Source: an uncultured Collinsella sp. (lineage in GTDB: Bacteria > Actinomycetota > Coriobacteriia > Coriobacteriales > Coriobacteriaceae). Taken from it: 45,077 nt of DNA. The notes under the pieces were generated by a model, which was given only the letters and a program-made list of their open reading frames with translations, searched no databases and was not told the origin of the DNA. The stretch spans positions 1 to 45,077 of the forward strand of contig UQSB01000013.1 in the NCBI GenBank assembly GCA_900543505.1, in the 5' to 3' direction. This document shows, piece by piece, positions 8,336-16,431 of the stretch (within the stretch, counting starts at the first letter, position 1; the number at the start of each line of letters is the position of its first letter). The translations under genes were made by a program, and so were the position numbers.

Positions 8336-9537
8336 CACTCGAGCTGAGCCAGCAGTTCCTCAACGATCTCAACGGCATCGCCGACGACCTTGTACTGGGC
8401 GGCACCGAAGATGGGGGCATCCGGGTCCTCATTGATGGCGACAATGCACTCCGCCCCACCGATGCCGGCGAGATGCTGGATAGCGCCCGAGACACCGATG
8501 CTCACGAGGAGCTTGGGCGAGACCGATACACCCGTCTGGCCAATTTGGTGGCGACACTCCAGCCAGCCGGCCTCCACCACGGGGCGCGTGCAGCCAAGCT
8601 CGGCACCCAGAGCCTCGGCAAGCTTTCGCATCAGCGGTAGGTTTTTCTTGGAGCCGATGCCGCGGCCCACCACGACTAGACGCTCGGCATCGGCAATTGA
8701 GGCCTGCTGTCCCCACTCCTCGGCGGGAATCGAGATCTCGACACAGGCCTTAACGTCATCCGCTAGCACTACCTGGGCAATCGTGCCGGAGCGGCTATAG
8801 TCAAACTCGGGCGCCTTAAAGATGCCGGGGCGCACCGTTGCCATCTGAGGACGGTGGTTGGGGCAGATAATGGTGGCCATCAGGTTGCCGCCAAACGCCG
8901 GGCGCGTCTGCTGCAGCAGACCCGTCTCCGTATCCATCGAAAGCACCGTGCAATCGGCCGTAAGGCCCGTCTGCAAGCGCACGGCCACACCGGGCGCCAG
9001 CTCGCGACCAAAGGCGGTCGCGCCGTACAGAATGGCCTCGGGCTTGCGCTCGGCTACCAAATCGCAGATCAAGCGGGCGTAGACCTCCGCGTCGTTCTGA
9101 CGCAGGCGCTCGTCACGACAGACCAGAACTTCGTCCGCACCGGCGCAAATCAGATGCTCCAGGTCCCCGAGTGAGCCCTCGGGGCTCATGCCGACCAGCG
9201 CCACCAGACGGCAGCCGCGGGCATCGGCAAGCTCGCGCCCCTTGCCCATGAGCTCGAAGGCCACGGATGCAACGGCATCGTGCTCGTCAGTCTGCACGAA
9301 GATCCAGATGTCTCGATATGCGTCAAGATCTGCCGCGCCGGCAGCCTCGTCGCGCTCAATCGAGATGGCGTTGACGGGGCAGGCGTCGACGCACCCACCG
9401 CACAGGATACAGCCGTCGGTTACGCGGGCACAGCGATTGGGGCGCTCACCCTCCACCACAATGCCGCCCGAGGCGCAGGCGCGAACGCAGCGACCGCAGC
9501 CGATACAGGCTTCGCCATCGATAATCAGCCCGCTCAT
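8332..9537 (-). CDS. etfA: Electron transfer flavoprotein alpha subunit with N-terminal 2x[4Fe-4S] ferredoxin domain
   Basis: Alpha subunit of an Etf heterodimer; it binds FAD and passes electrons between the adjacent dehydrogenase and ferredoxin/NAD. 401 residues. Residues 1-60 form a bacterial ferredoxin domain with two full cysteine sets (C11, C14, C17, C21 and C43, C46, C49, C53). The Etf domain follows, with C-terminal FAD-binding motifs GRGIGSKKN, GQTGVSVSPKLLVSIGVSGA and AINEDPDAPIF. EtfA proteins with an added ferredoxin domain are known from electron-bifurcating or confurcating complexes such as lactate dehydrogenase-EtfAB and caffeyl-CoA reductase-EtfAB. The start directly abuts the etfB stop. 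Last gene of the dehydrogenase-etfB-etfA operon. Confidence 0.93.
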   Translation of the reverse strand: MSGLIIDGEACIGCGRCVRACASGGIVVEGERPNRCARVTDGCILCGGCVDACPVNAISIERDEAAGAADLDAYRDIWIFVQTDEHDAVASVAFELMGKGRELADARGCRLVALVGMSPEGSLGDLEHLICAGADEVLVCRDERLRQNDAEVYARLICDLVAERKPEAILYGATAFGRELAPGVAVRLQTGLTADCTVLSMDTETGLLQQTRPAFGGNLMATIICPNHRPQMATVRPGIFKAPEFDYSRSGTIAQVVLADDVKACVEISIPAEEWGQQASIADAERLVVVGRGIGSKKNLPLMRKLAEALGAELGCTRPVVEAGWLECRHQIGQTGVSVSPKLLVSIGVSGAIQHLAGIGGAECIVAINEDPDAPIFGAAQYKVVGDAVEIVEELLAQLEC

Positions 9538-10353
9538 CTATGCCATCCCCTCGATAATCTTGGCAAGTTTTACCGCCTGCTCGGACGCCGTTCCCTCAAC
9601 GGCCTCGCACGTTTGGTCACGGTCGGGCACAAACGAGCGCACGACCTGCGTCGGTGATCCGGCAAGGCCGCAACGCGAGGGATCGGCGTTTACGTCGGCA
9701 GCGCTGGCCACACGCACGTCTGCATCCTCGGCCGCACGAATACCGGCAATGCTCGGCATACGCAGCTGGCCAATCTCCTTGGCAGTCGTCATCGCGCACG
9801 GCATCTCCAGATACACCGTCTCCTCGCCGGCATCGCAGCCGTGAACAAGCGCCAGTGAACCACAGGTCGTAAAGCCCGCGCTCTGCACGCAGCTCACGTC
9901 GGTCACGCAGGGAATCTCAAAGGCACCGGCCAGCTCGGGGCCGATCTGGGCCGTATCGCCGTCCACTGCCATCTTGCCGCAGATGAGCAGGTCAAAGTCC
10001 TCATCGAGTGCCTCGATGCCGCATTTGAGGGCATAGGTGGTGGCTAGGGTATCGGCGCCCGCAAAGGCTCGGTCGGTCAGCAGCAGCGCGTCGTCGGCAC
10101 CGCGGGCGATGCAGTCGCGCAGCAGCGACTCGGTCGCGGGGATGCCCATCGACACCACCGTTACGCGCACGTCCATGCCAAAGCCGATAAAGTCGTCTTT
10201 CAGCGCCAGCGCGCATTCCAAAGCGCTCGCATCAAAGGGATTAATGACCGCCTGCTTGCCATCGCGCACGATGGTATTGGTCTTGGGGTCCATCTTGACC
10301 TCGGTGCTGCCCGGCACGGCCTTGACGCACACCACCATATGGAAATCGCTCAT
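9538..10353 (-). CDS. etfB: Electron transfer flavoprotein beta subunit
   Basis: Beta subunit of the Etf heterodimer. 271 residues with the expected HMVVCVKAVPGSTEVKMD start, the nucleotide-binding region (CGKMAVDGDTAQIGPELA) and the conserved AMTTAKEIGQLRMPS loop near the C-terminus; in bifurcating Etfs this subunit carries the second FAD and binds NAD. The ATG at 10353 is preferred because AGGGGG lies 9 bases upstream; a GTG two codons earlier overlaps the dehydrogenase stop and is too close to that site. Sits between the FAD-linked dehydrogenase and etfA with no gaps, implying a stoichiometric complex. Confidence 0.93.
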   Translation of the reverse strand: MSDFHMVVCVKAVPGSTEVKMDPKTNTIVRDGKQAVINPFDASALECALALKDDFIGFGMDVRVTVVSMGIPATESLLRDCIARGADDALLLTDRAFAGADTLATTYALKCGIEALDEDFDLLICGKMAVDGDTAQIGPELAGAFEIPCVTDVSCVQSAGFTTCGSLALVHGCDAGEETVYLEMPCAMTTAKEIGQLRMPSIAGIRAAEDADVRVASAADVNADPSRCGLAGSPTQVVRSFVPDRDQTCEAVEGTASEQAVKLAKIIEGMA

Positions 10354-10355
10354 CT

Positions 10356-11957
10356 TCACACGCCCCCTTTCTGGACGAGCTCATCCAAGAGCTTCTCCGC
10401 AAACAGGTTGCCGCGACCCAGCTGCCCGTCGGGATCGAGCTGGAGCTTGAGCCGCGCCGACTCGACCATGGCCTCGTGACCGTACATCGTCTCCAAGAAG
10501 CCCGCCTTGATCTTGCCGACGCCGTGTTCTGCGGAGACGGCGCCGCCCATGGCCGTGACCTCGGAAGCCCACTGGGCAAAGAGTTCTCCGCCGCGGCGAT
10601 AATCCTGCGCATCGCGCGGCAGGATGTTCACATGCAGATGGTTGTTACCGATGTGCCCCCAGGCGGCAGATTCAAGCCCACTTTCGGCCAACGTGCGGCG
10701 ATAAAGGGCGATGACATCGGCAAGGCGTGCATTGGGCACCGACATATCCGATCCCAGCTTGGTAATGGTGGGGTCGGTGCGGCGACGCTCGTCGATGAGC
10801 ATGTTGACGCTCTCGGGCACCGCGTGGCGGAAGAACCGCTGGCACTCGCGATCGACTTCGGTGCGGGCGACCCATGTCGCATCGTCGCGGCCGCCCGCAA
10901 GCTCCAGCACCCATCCCAAGTGGTACAGCTCCTCGGTCGCCTGCGCCTCGTCATCGCAATCGAGCTCCACGTAGACACATACCTTGGCCTCTTTGTCGAG
11001 CGCCGGCAGCGAGGCAAACGCCGTCGACTGCTCGCGCTGGCGACGTAGAATATCCAGGGCGCCAGCATCGAAGTACTCGATGGCAGCCGCATGGGACAGG
11101 ACAGGGCGCACGGAATCGGTAAAGGACACCGCCTTGTCCTCGCTATCGAAAAAGCAACTCACACCCCAAACGACCGCAGGCGCCGCCTGCAGGGCAATCT
11201 CGAGCTCGGTGATAACGCCGAGCGTGCCGCACGCGCCGATAAAGAGGTCGATGGCGTCCATATCGTCCGCAACGAAATAGCCTGAGGCATTTTTTGTCTC
11301 GGGCATGGTATAGCCGGGAAGATCGAGCTCGAGCGTACGGCCCTCTGCCGTCACGAGCGACAGGTGGCGGCCCTGGGCAAAAGCCTCGCCGCGCTGAAGC
11401 TCAAGCAAATCGCCATCAGCCAGCGCGACGTGGAGTCCCGTGATATGCGGGCGCATGGGGCCGTAAGCGTAGCTGCGGGCGCCGGAGGCGTTGCATGCCG
11501 CCATGCCACCTAGACAGGCAGATGCCTCGGTGGGATCGGTGGGAAAGAACTGCTCGGGGGACTCTTGGAACTCCTCGTAGGCCTCAAGCGATGCCTGGTC
11601 CCAACCAGCGGTCGGCAGTACCTTCTTGCTCAGCTGCTTACGCAGCTCCGAGAGCACAACGCCCGGCTCCACGCGCAGCAGAAATTGGCCTTGTTCATCG
11701 CGGCGAAGGCCCAAGTAGCGATTCATAGGGGAAGTATTGAGGATATGCCCACCGTGGGGCACGGCACCGGCGGCAAGGCCGGTTCGGGCGCCCTGAACCG
11801 TTACCGGGACACGCTCGGCATGAAGCGTTTCCAAAATGGCACGGACCTCGTCTTCCGTTGTCGGAAACGAGATGCTCGATGCTTCGCCCGATGCACGAGA
11901 TTCATCGCGGCCATACTCTTCGAACTCATCAGTGAAGGGTTTAATGGTTGCAGACAC
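10356..11957 (-). CDS. FAD-linked oxidase/dehydrogenase (lactate or glycolate dehydrogenase, GlcD type)
   Basis: Flavoprotein oxidising a 2-hydroxy acid, most likely lactate, and feeding electrons to the co-encoded EtfAB. 533 residues: an FAD-binding PCMH-type domain (VPVTVQGARTGLAAGAVPHGG; CGTLGVITELEI) followed by the FAD-oxidase C-terminal domain (WGHIGNNHLHVNILPRD; SAEHGVGKIKAGFLETMYG). It lacks the cysteine-rich CCG domains seen in some fused D-lactate dehydrogenases, consistent with using Etf. GTG start with AAAGGGGGAG about 5 bases upstream. First gene of the operon; the gene set resembles the lctBCD set of acetogens, but the gene order is different. No lactate permease or racemase lies nearby, so the substrate is an inference. 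Confidence 0.88.
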   Translation of the reverse strand: MSATIKPFTDEFEEYGRDESRASGEASSISFPTTEDEVRAILETLHAERVPVTVQGARTGLAAGAVPHGGHILNTSPMNRYLGLRRDEQGQFLLRVEPGVVLSELRKQLSKKVLPTAGWDQASLEAYEEFQESPEQFFPTDPTEASACLGGMAACNASGARSYAYGPMRPHITGLHVALADGDLLELQRGEAFAQGRHLSLVTAEGRTLELDLPGYTMPETKNASGYFVADDMDAIDLFIGACGTLGVITELEIALQAAPAVVWGVSCFFDSEDKAVSFTDSVRPVLSHAAAIEYFDAGALDILRRQREQSTAFASLPALDKEAKVCVYVELDCDDEAQATEELYHLGWVLELAGGRDDATWVARTEVDRECQRFFRHAVPESVNMLIDERRRTDPTITKLGSDMSVPNARLADVIALYRRTLAESGLESAAWGHIGNNHLHVNILPRDAQDYRRGGELFAQWASEVTAMGGAVSAEHGVGKIKAGFLETMYGHEAMVESARLKLQLDPDGQLGRGNLFAEKLLDELVQKGGV

Positions 11958-12302
11958 GCGAACTCCCCCTTTAGCTAACTACAGTGTTTGCAGGGAGATG
12001 TTACCGCATCGTTTCGTCGACGTGTTCGAGACCGTCTCCATAATTGGCGATTTTTACGTTTGTGCAATTCGGCGAACGGCAAGGCTTCCTCGGCAGACGA
12101 TGCTTTTGACACATATCGCCCCGCCGTCGCCGACCGCTCGATTGTCGCTCGAAAAAAGTTGAAGTAATTTTTTCCACCTTTTACCTGCGGAGATGTCAAT
12201 CCGTCAAGCATTTGGTCAGAAATTGGTCAAGTAGCGGCTGATACGGTCGGCGTCGACAGCCAAAACCGATAGAAGTTTGGCCCCAGAAGCAGGGAGGTTC
12301 CC
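11958..12302. other. 345-bp intergenic region between divergent operons
   Basis: Holds the promoters of the dehydrogenase-Etf operon (minus) and of the exported-protein operon (plus). Visible: a possible minus promoter at 12040-12067 (TTGCAC, 16-nt spacer, AATTAT); an AT-rich inverted repeat GAAAAAA/TTTTTTC at 12151-12174; and two TTGGTCA direct repeats at 12212-12218 and 12223-12229, one helical turn apart. No gene was found in it. Confidence 0.5.
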
Positions 12303-12599
12303 ATGGCATATTACTGGCCCCAGTACGGCGTCGCCATCGAGGTCGACGACGATCCCTATCTCCTGCCTTTCGACGAAGAGGCGTTCCCCGATACGGCGGT
12401 CTACCACGTCACCACCGATGTTATCTGCGACCCCGAGTCGTTCTCGGCGCTCGCCCACCACATCGCGCGTATCCACGACATCGAGCTCCCTCACGACTTT
12501 GACGAGCTCATCTACTCGCGCCGCCTGATGCTTCACATGCTCTTTGGAGCGGACCCGTCCACGTTCGCACGTGTCTACACCACCAAGGACGCCGCATGA
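12303..12599 (+). CDS. Small acidic hypothetical protein, first gene of exported-protein operon
   Basis: Not recognised. 98 residues, acidic, with no signal peptide or membrane segment, so probably cytoplasmic. It is rich in aromatic and acidic residues at the start (YYWPQYGVAIEVDDD) and has His and Asp clusters in the middle (LAHHIARIHDIELPHDFDEL). Translation is well supported by AGGGAGG 6 bases before the ATG and by a 4-nt ATGA overlap with the next gene. Its place at the head of an operon of exported proteins suggests a regulatory or assembly role, but nothing in the sequence shows one. Confidence 0.75.
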   Translation: MAYYWPQYGVAIEVDDDPYLLPFDEEAFPDTAVYHVTTDVICDPESFSALAHHIARIHDIELPHDFDELIYSRRLMLHMLFGADPSTFARVYTTKDAA

Positions 12600-13105
12600 G
12601 TGCGAAGAAGCCGCCCCGCCTTGCAGGACTGGGGCGTCGCAAGAAACTCGTCGTTGTCTGCCTGGCTATCGTCTGCGCCCTCATCGCCGTAGGGCTATAC
12701 GCCTGGCAGTCGCAGCCCGTGCCCGAAGCGGGCGCCTCAGTCACGACGGCAGAGGGTAAATCGCGACAAGAAATCCAAGATGAGCTCGATGCCATCGTCC
12801 GCGACAACATGATGACGATTTCGGTCGCGCCGGTCGCTCAGCTACAGGAGGACGGCAAGCTGCGCGTCAACGTGCAAAACGTCCAAGACAATAAATTTCC
12901 CCAGCGATTCCGCGTCATCCAAAACGACGAGACCATGTACGAATCCGGTGTGGTCGAGACCGGCAAGACAATCGAGACGTGCCCCGCCGGCGACATCAAA
13001 GAAGGCGAGGCGTACATCGAGATCCAGGCACTCGATGCCAAGACCCTCGACAGCCACGGCAATCCGACACGTGTCAAGGTACGGGTTGAGCAAGCCGAGA
13101 ACTAG
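12596..13105 (+). CDS. Single-pass membrane protein of unknown function
   Basis: 169 residues. A basic N-terminus (KKPPRLAGLGRRKK) precedes one hydrophobic helix at about residues 18-36, so the rest (~130 residues) is predicted to lie outside the membrane. The outer part has beta-rich sequence with conserved-looking blocks (NKFPQRFRVIQNDETMYESG; GEAYIEIQALDA), suggesting an immunoglobulin-like or similar beta-sandwich. The start overlaps the previous stop by 4 nt. 90 bp separate it from the next gene. The operon context suggests a membrane-anchored accessory of a surface structure; this is inference. Confidence 0.75.
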   Translation: MSAKKPPRLAGLGRRKKLVVVCLAIVCALIAVGLYAWQSQPVPEAGASVTTAEGKSRQEIQDELDAIVRDNMMTISVAPVAQLQEDGKLRVNVQNVQDNKFPQRFRVIQNDETMYESGVVETGKTIETCPAGDIKEGEAYIEIQALDAKTLDSHGNPTRVKVRVEQAEN

Positions 13106-13195
13106 CTTTTTCGGCCGACGCGGCACCGCACGCAATTCACCAGCATTCGTCCAATCATCGCGGGGACGGCCCGCGGCGAATAGAAAGGAACGACC

Positions 13196-13795
13196 ATGGA
13201 CATCACCAGGAACATGAACGGAGCCAGAGCGCTCGTCGTGGGCGCAGGGCTCGCGCTCGCGCTCGCAATGGGCGCCGCCCCGACGCCAGCTCTGGCAGCC
13301 GGGCGCGTTGGAACCACGAAAGTAATGGTCAGGACCGAGATCGACAACGTAGAGTTCAAAGTTCCGACGGTTATTCCCTTCGTCGCCAAGGCCGACGGCA
13401 CGCTTCAGGGCCCCTCAGAAGACGCGACCACCATCGACAATCATTCGGCCTACGGCATCCATGTCACCAACATGAAGATCGACGCCATGAACACCTGGAC
13501 CATTGCCGCCGACGCCAAGGCCGGAACCGCGCAGAATTCCATCGACTTTAAGGTCGGCCCCGACGGCGCACTCCAGAACGCCAGCGCCGCAATGCAGGAG
13601 ACGGGCCTCGATCTTTCCAAGAATGCAGCCTTCGACATGGGCTACCAGGGCATTGCCGGCGGCACGGACAAAATTAAGCTCAAGACAAGCGGAAACGTCG
13701 CCCGCGTCACGCGCGACATCTTCCGCGTAACCGGCGAAGGCGATCAAGTTGCAACGATCACCTGGACGGTCGAGCCCGGTGCGCACACGGCATAA
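13196..13795 (+). CDS. Secreted beta-rich surface protein (unassigned)
   Basis: 199 residues with a clear Sec signal peptide: basic start, hydrophobic stretch ALVVGAGLALALAMGAA, and likely cleavage after PTPALAA near residue 35. The mature part looks all-beta and ends in ATITWTVEPGA. That ending, the NHSAYGIHV strand and a TW dipeptide after a long strand recall WxL-type and camelysin/TasA-like cell-surface domains, but the resemblance is by eye and weak. No sortase motif or C-terminal membrane anchor is present. Strong AAAGGA ribosome site before the ATG. Likely released or bound to the wall through a partner from the same operon. Confidence 0.75.
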   Translation: MDITRNMNGARALVVGAGLALALAMGAAPTPALAAGRVGTTKVMVRTEIDNVEFKVPTVIPFVAKADGTLQGPSEDATTIDNHSAYGIHVTNMKIDAMNTWTIAADAKAGTAQNSIDFKVGPDGALQNASAAMQETGLDLSKNAAFDMGYQGIAGGTDKIKLKTSGNVARVTRDIFRVTGEGDQVATITWTVEPGAHTA

Positions 13796-14060
13796 GGCCG
13801 TCGCCCTGGCCACCGCCGTCAGTATCCTAGCGTTTGGGCCAGCCATGGCCTTTGCCCAGCAAGAACAGGCGCAGGCCGCCACGCAAGTGACGGTCGACCT
13901 CTCGGAGCTCGACCGCGGCAACTGCAAGGAACCGTTGGCACAGACAGACGACAGACGATGGCTCTTGGCAGCAGGCGCCACGACAGCAGGCGCGGGAACC
14001 GCCGGCCTCGGTCTGCACATCAAACGCAGCCAGAAACGAAACACGGACAGGCCGCACTAA
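13779..14060 (+). CDS. Small signal-peptide protein with C-terminal membrane anchor
   Basis: About 93 residues from a GTG at 13779 (17-nt overlap with the previous gene); an upstream in-frame ATG at 13749 would overlap it by 47 nt and place polar residues before the signal. A Sec signal (AVALATAVSILAFGPAMAFAQ) is followed by a short mature segment, a hydrophobic stretch (WLLAAGATTAGAGTAGLGL) and a basic tail (HIKRSQKRN). This is the layout of a small sortase substrate, yet no LPxTG-like motif is visible before the hydrophobic stretch. The order resembles the small anchored protein of WxL/Csc surface clusters. Function unknown. Confidence 0.65.
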   Translation: MRTRHKAVALATAVSILAFGPAMAFAQQEQAQAATQVTVDLSELDRGNCKEPLAQTDDRRWLLAAGATTAGAGTAGLGLHIKRSQKRNTDRPH

Positions 14061-14078
14061 ATTAGCTAAGGAGACCCC

Positions 14079-15509
14079 ATGGCATCGAAGAACCTTTTGC
14101 CCGTCGTCGCACTCTGCGGCGCGCTCGCAACCGGAACGCCTGTCGCCGCTTGGGCGACTCCCGTCATGGCAGACTCCTTACCAGCAGCCCTAAGCTCCGC
14201 ACCAAATCCGTCGAGCGCCATTGCGTGCAAGCGTTTTTCGTTCGCACAGGCCGCAATCTCAACCTCGGGATGCCTTCGTCGTAATACGGACGGCTCGATA
14301 GTCGTGGATATCAATCGTTCGAACAAGGCAAACGGCTCCCAGGCGGGGTGCGCCGTCTGCACGTGGCGCTCGATTGTGCTCGATGCAGATGGCGATCCGT
14401 GCGATTTGGGGTTGCGCATCGATATCGCTTCGGTCGATGACTCGGCGAACGGAGCGAAGGTCGCCTTCGACGGTGCGTTTTTCGAGAAAGGAGGCGGTAT
14501 ATGTCTGGGCTGCGCCGCCGCGAATGCAGACGATGTGCAGCCCACCCTCTCATTCACGGCATCGCTGCGGCTGACCAAGGCGGGCACCGATGCCATCGCG
14601 GCGGGAGAAGCATCCCTGCTGTTCTACGCCGCCAGCACCGAAGACACAGACATTCATTTCGAGAAGCCGGCCGGATCGCTCAGCCTTACGCGCGGGACGG
14701 AGGCAGGCCCTATTGCGATCGATACCCACACGCTAGGCAGGCAACGCATTCTTGCCGACCCGGCGCTTCTCGAGATGGAGTGGAACGGATCCGGAGCCGT
14801 CGGGATTGTCCCCTCCGCGCTTGACGCCAAGACGCTCCCCTCAAACGACGAACCCATCAACGCAACCATACAAGAAGAGAGCACGGACAAAGAAGCAGGT
14901 GCGGGCGACACGCCGTCGCCGACAAACAGCGTCCCAGCTTCTTTCGAAGCACCGAATGAGCCCGCTACCGGTCCAAACGATCCCGAGCTCGCGGACAGTC
15001 TGGGGCTTGCTGATCCTCAGGAGATCGATGAAGGTAACTGCTGCGTGCTTGCCGCCCTCGACCACACAGAGGTCATCGATGCTGCAAACATCGAAGTTGC
15101 CGCCGCCAATCAGCCCGTCCGCAAGTCGGCCATCATCGCATTTCCCGAATCCATCGAAGTCGTCTTTTTGCCATCGGGCGAGGTCGTGGCCCCAACACTG
15201 CTCACCTTGTTGGGCGCCAAGAATACTCGAAACGAAATTAAAAAGGTCACGGTTGTCGACCCTGCAACCACCGCTAAACTGCGTCTATACGCCGTTGCCC
15301 CAGACGGAGGCAAGACCTTGGAATTCGATGGCGACACACTTCTAGCCTGGCGACGTCTGGACATTATGCAAGACGTCTCGTATCAGATCGAACTCGAAGG
15401 GTTTGATCGTGCCCGCGATGCCAATATCATCGCCGCGGCTATTGAATCCCCGCAGCGGCTTATGACACTGCGCTTTGACTACTACCCCTATGTCCCGACA
15501 ACCACCTGA
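14079..15509 (+). CDS. Large exported protein of unknown function, last gene of surface operon
   Basis: 476 residues with an N-terminal signal-like segment (LLPVVALCGALATGTPVAAWA, cleavage probably near residue 27-31). The N-terminal half is beta-rich and unusually cysteine-containing for an exported protein (Cys near residues 49, 65, 91, 94, 108, 142 and 145, including CAVC and CLGC pairs), which suggests disulfides or metal binding. Residues ~270-310 form a Ser/Pro/Glu/Asn-rich linker, then a second Cys pair (GNCCVLAAL) and another beta-rich domain to the C-terminus. No C-terminal anchor. AAGGAG precedes the ATG. 18 bp after the small anchored protein, so co-transcribed. Confidence 0.75.
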   Translation: MASKNLLPVVALCGALATGTPVAAWATPVMADSLPAALSSAPNPSSAIACKRFSFAQAAISTSGCLRRNTDGSIVVDINRSNKANGSQAGCAVCTWRSIVLDADGDPCDLGLRIDIASVDDSANGAKVAFDGAFFEKGGGICLGCAAANADDVQPTLSFTASLRLTKAGTDAIAAGEASLLFYAASTEDTDIHFEKPAGSLSLTRGTEAGPIAIDTHTLGRQRILADPALLEMEWNGSGAVGIVPSALDAKTLPSNDEPINATIQEESTDKEAGAGDTPSPTNSVPASFEAPNEPATGPNDPELADSLGLADPQEIDEGNCCVLAALDHTEVIDAANIEVAAANQPVRKSAIIAFPESIEVVFLPSGEVVAPTLLTLLGAKNTRNEIKKVTVVDPATTAKLRLYAVAPDGGKTLEFDGDTLLAWRRLDIMQDVSYQIELEGFDRARDANIIAAAIESPQRLMTLRFDYYPYVPTTT

Positions 15510-15532
15510 GGCTTAAATGCTGCGCATCATTC

Positions 15533-15558
15533 CTAATACCACTTATATAACGTATTAG
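15533..15558. promoter_or_regulatory. Palindrome upstream of the DUF554 gene
   Basis: CTAATAC (15533-15539) and GTATTAG (15552-15558) form a 7-bp inverted repeat around an AT-rich centre containing TATATAA. It may be an operator or part of a terminator for the exported-protein operon. The left side overlaps a 13-base word (15526-15538) found again before the rubrerythrin promoter. Confidence 0.4.
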
Positions 15559-15627
15559 ATGAGTCGCGATGTGCCTCGCATTTCGTTCTGCTACGATTGC
15601 CACGTTGGCATCAATACAGGAGGGCTC

Positions 15628-16344
15628 ATGCCGGGCTTGGGAACAATCATCAACGTTGCGCTTTTAGTTGCGGGCGGTCTTTTGGGATTAGCGGGCGGCC
15701 GCTTCATTACACCGCGCATCCAAGACACGCTCATGAAAGCATCGGGGCTGTGCGTCCTGTTTATCGGCCTGGGCGGCACCATGCAAAAGATGCTCATCAT
15801 CGATGGAAAGGCGCTAGCGACCACCGGTACCACCATGCTCATCGTCTCATTTGCGCTCGGTTCGCTCATCGGCGAGGCCATCAACTTGGAGGCCTCCATC
15901 GAGAACCTTGGCGAATGGCTCAAGCGCAAGACTGGCAGTGAGGGCGATAACGAGTTCACCAACGCTTTTGTCTCGACTTCACTCACCGTGTGCATCGGCG
16001 CCATGGCCATTGTGGGATCGATCCAGGACGGCCTGCTCGGCGACTGGTCAACGCTTGCCCTCAAGGGCGCACTGGACTGCATCATCGTCTGCACCATGAC
16101 GGCCTCGCTTGGCCGCGGCTGCATCTTCTCCGCCCTGCCCGTCGCCGTGTTCCAGGGGACGATCACGTTGTTTGCCGGCGCGCTCTCCCCCATCATGACC
16201 ACAGCAGCCCTCAACAGCCTTTCGCTCGTAGGCTCCATGCTCATCTTCTGCGTCGGCGTCAACCTCATCCGTCCTCAGACCTTCCGCACGGCCAATATGC
16301 TTCCCTCCGTCGTCATCGCCGTCATATACGCCCTCCTGTTCTAA
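15628..16344 (+). CDS. DUF554 family integral membrane protein
   Basis: 238 residues, about seven hydrophobic segments, matching the DUF554 (YdfK/YqgA) family by its start (GLGTIINVALLVAGGLLGLAGG), the IGLGGTMQKM segment, and FVSTSLTVCIGAMAIVGSIQDG in the centre. The biochemical role of the family is not established; a transport function is often supposed. The ATG at 15628 is chosen for AGGAGG 5 bases upstream; a longer reading adds a non-membrane leader without ribosome site. Monocistronic by appearance, 87 bp before the Shango-type cassette, which has its own promoter-like sequence. Confidence 0.82.
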   Translation: MPGLGTIINVALLVAGGLLGLAGGRFITPRIQDTLMKASGLCVLFIGLGGTMQKMLIIDGKALATTGTTMLIVSFALGSLIGEAINLEASIENLGEWLKRKTGSEGDNEFTNAFVSTSLTVCIGAMAIVGSIQDGLLGDWSTLALKGALDCIIVCTMTASLGRGCIFSALPVAVFQGTITLFAGALSPIMTTAALNSLSLVGSMLIFCVGVNLIRPQTFRTANMLPSVVIAVIYALLF

Positions 16345-16389
16345 ATCTATCAACGCAGCGGTATCTCGAACATCTGTTTGATGCTGTGC

Positions 16390-16395
16390 TATGAT
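16390..16395 (+). promoter_or_regulatory. Putative -10 element before the TerB-domain gene
   Basis: TATGAT at 16390-16395 lies 36 bp upstream of the GTG start of the first cassette gene; the matching -35 is poor. It would let the defence cassette be transcribed independently of the DUF554 gene. Confidence 0.35.
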
Positions 16396-16431
16396 ATGAG
16401 GTCACCGTAGCTGCGTTCGAGAGGAGGAGCG

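Noticed and set aside
13779..14060. LPxTG sortase substrate
   Set aside because: The C-terminal hydrophobic stretch and basic tail fit, but no LPxTG or close variant precedes them and no sortase gene is nearby.
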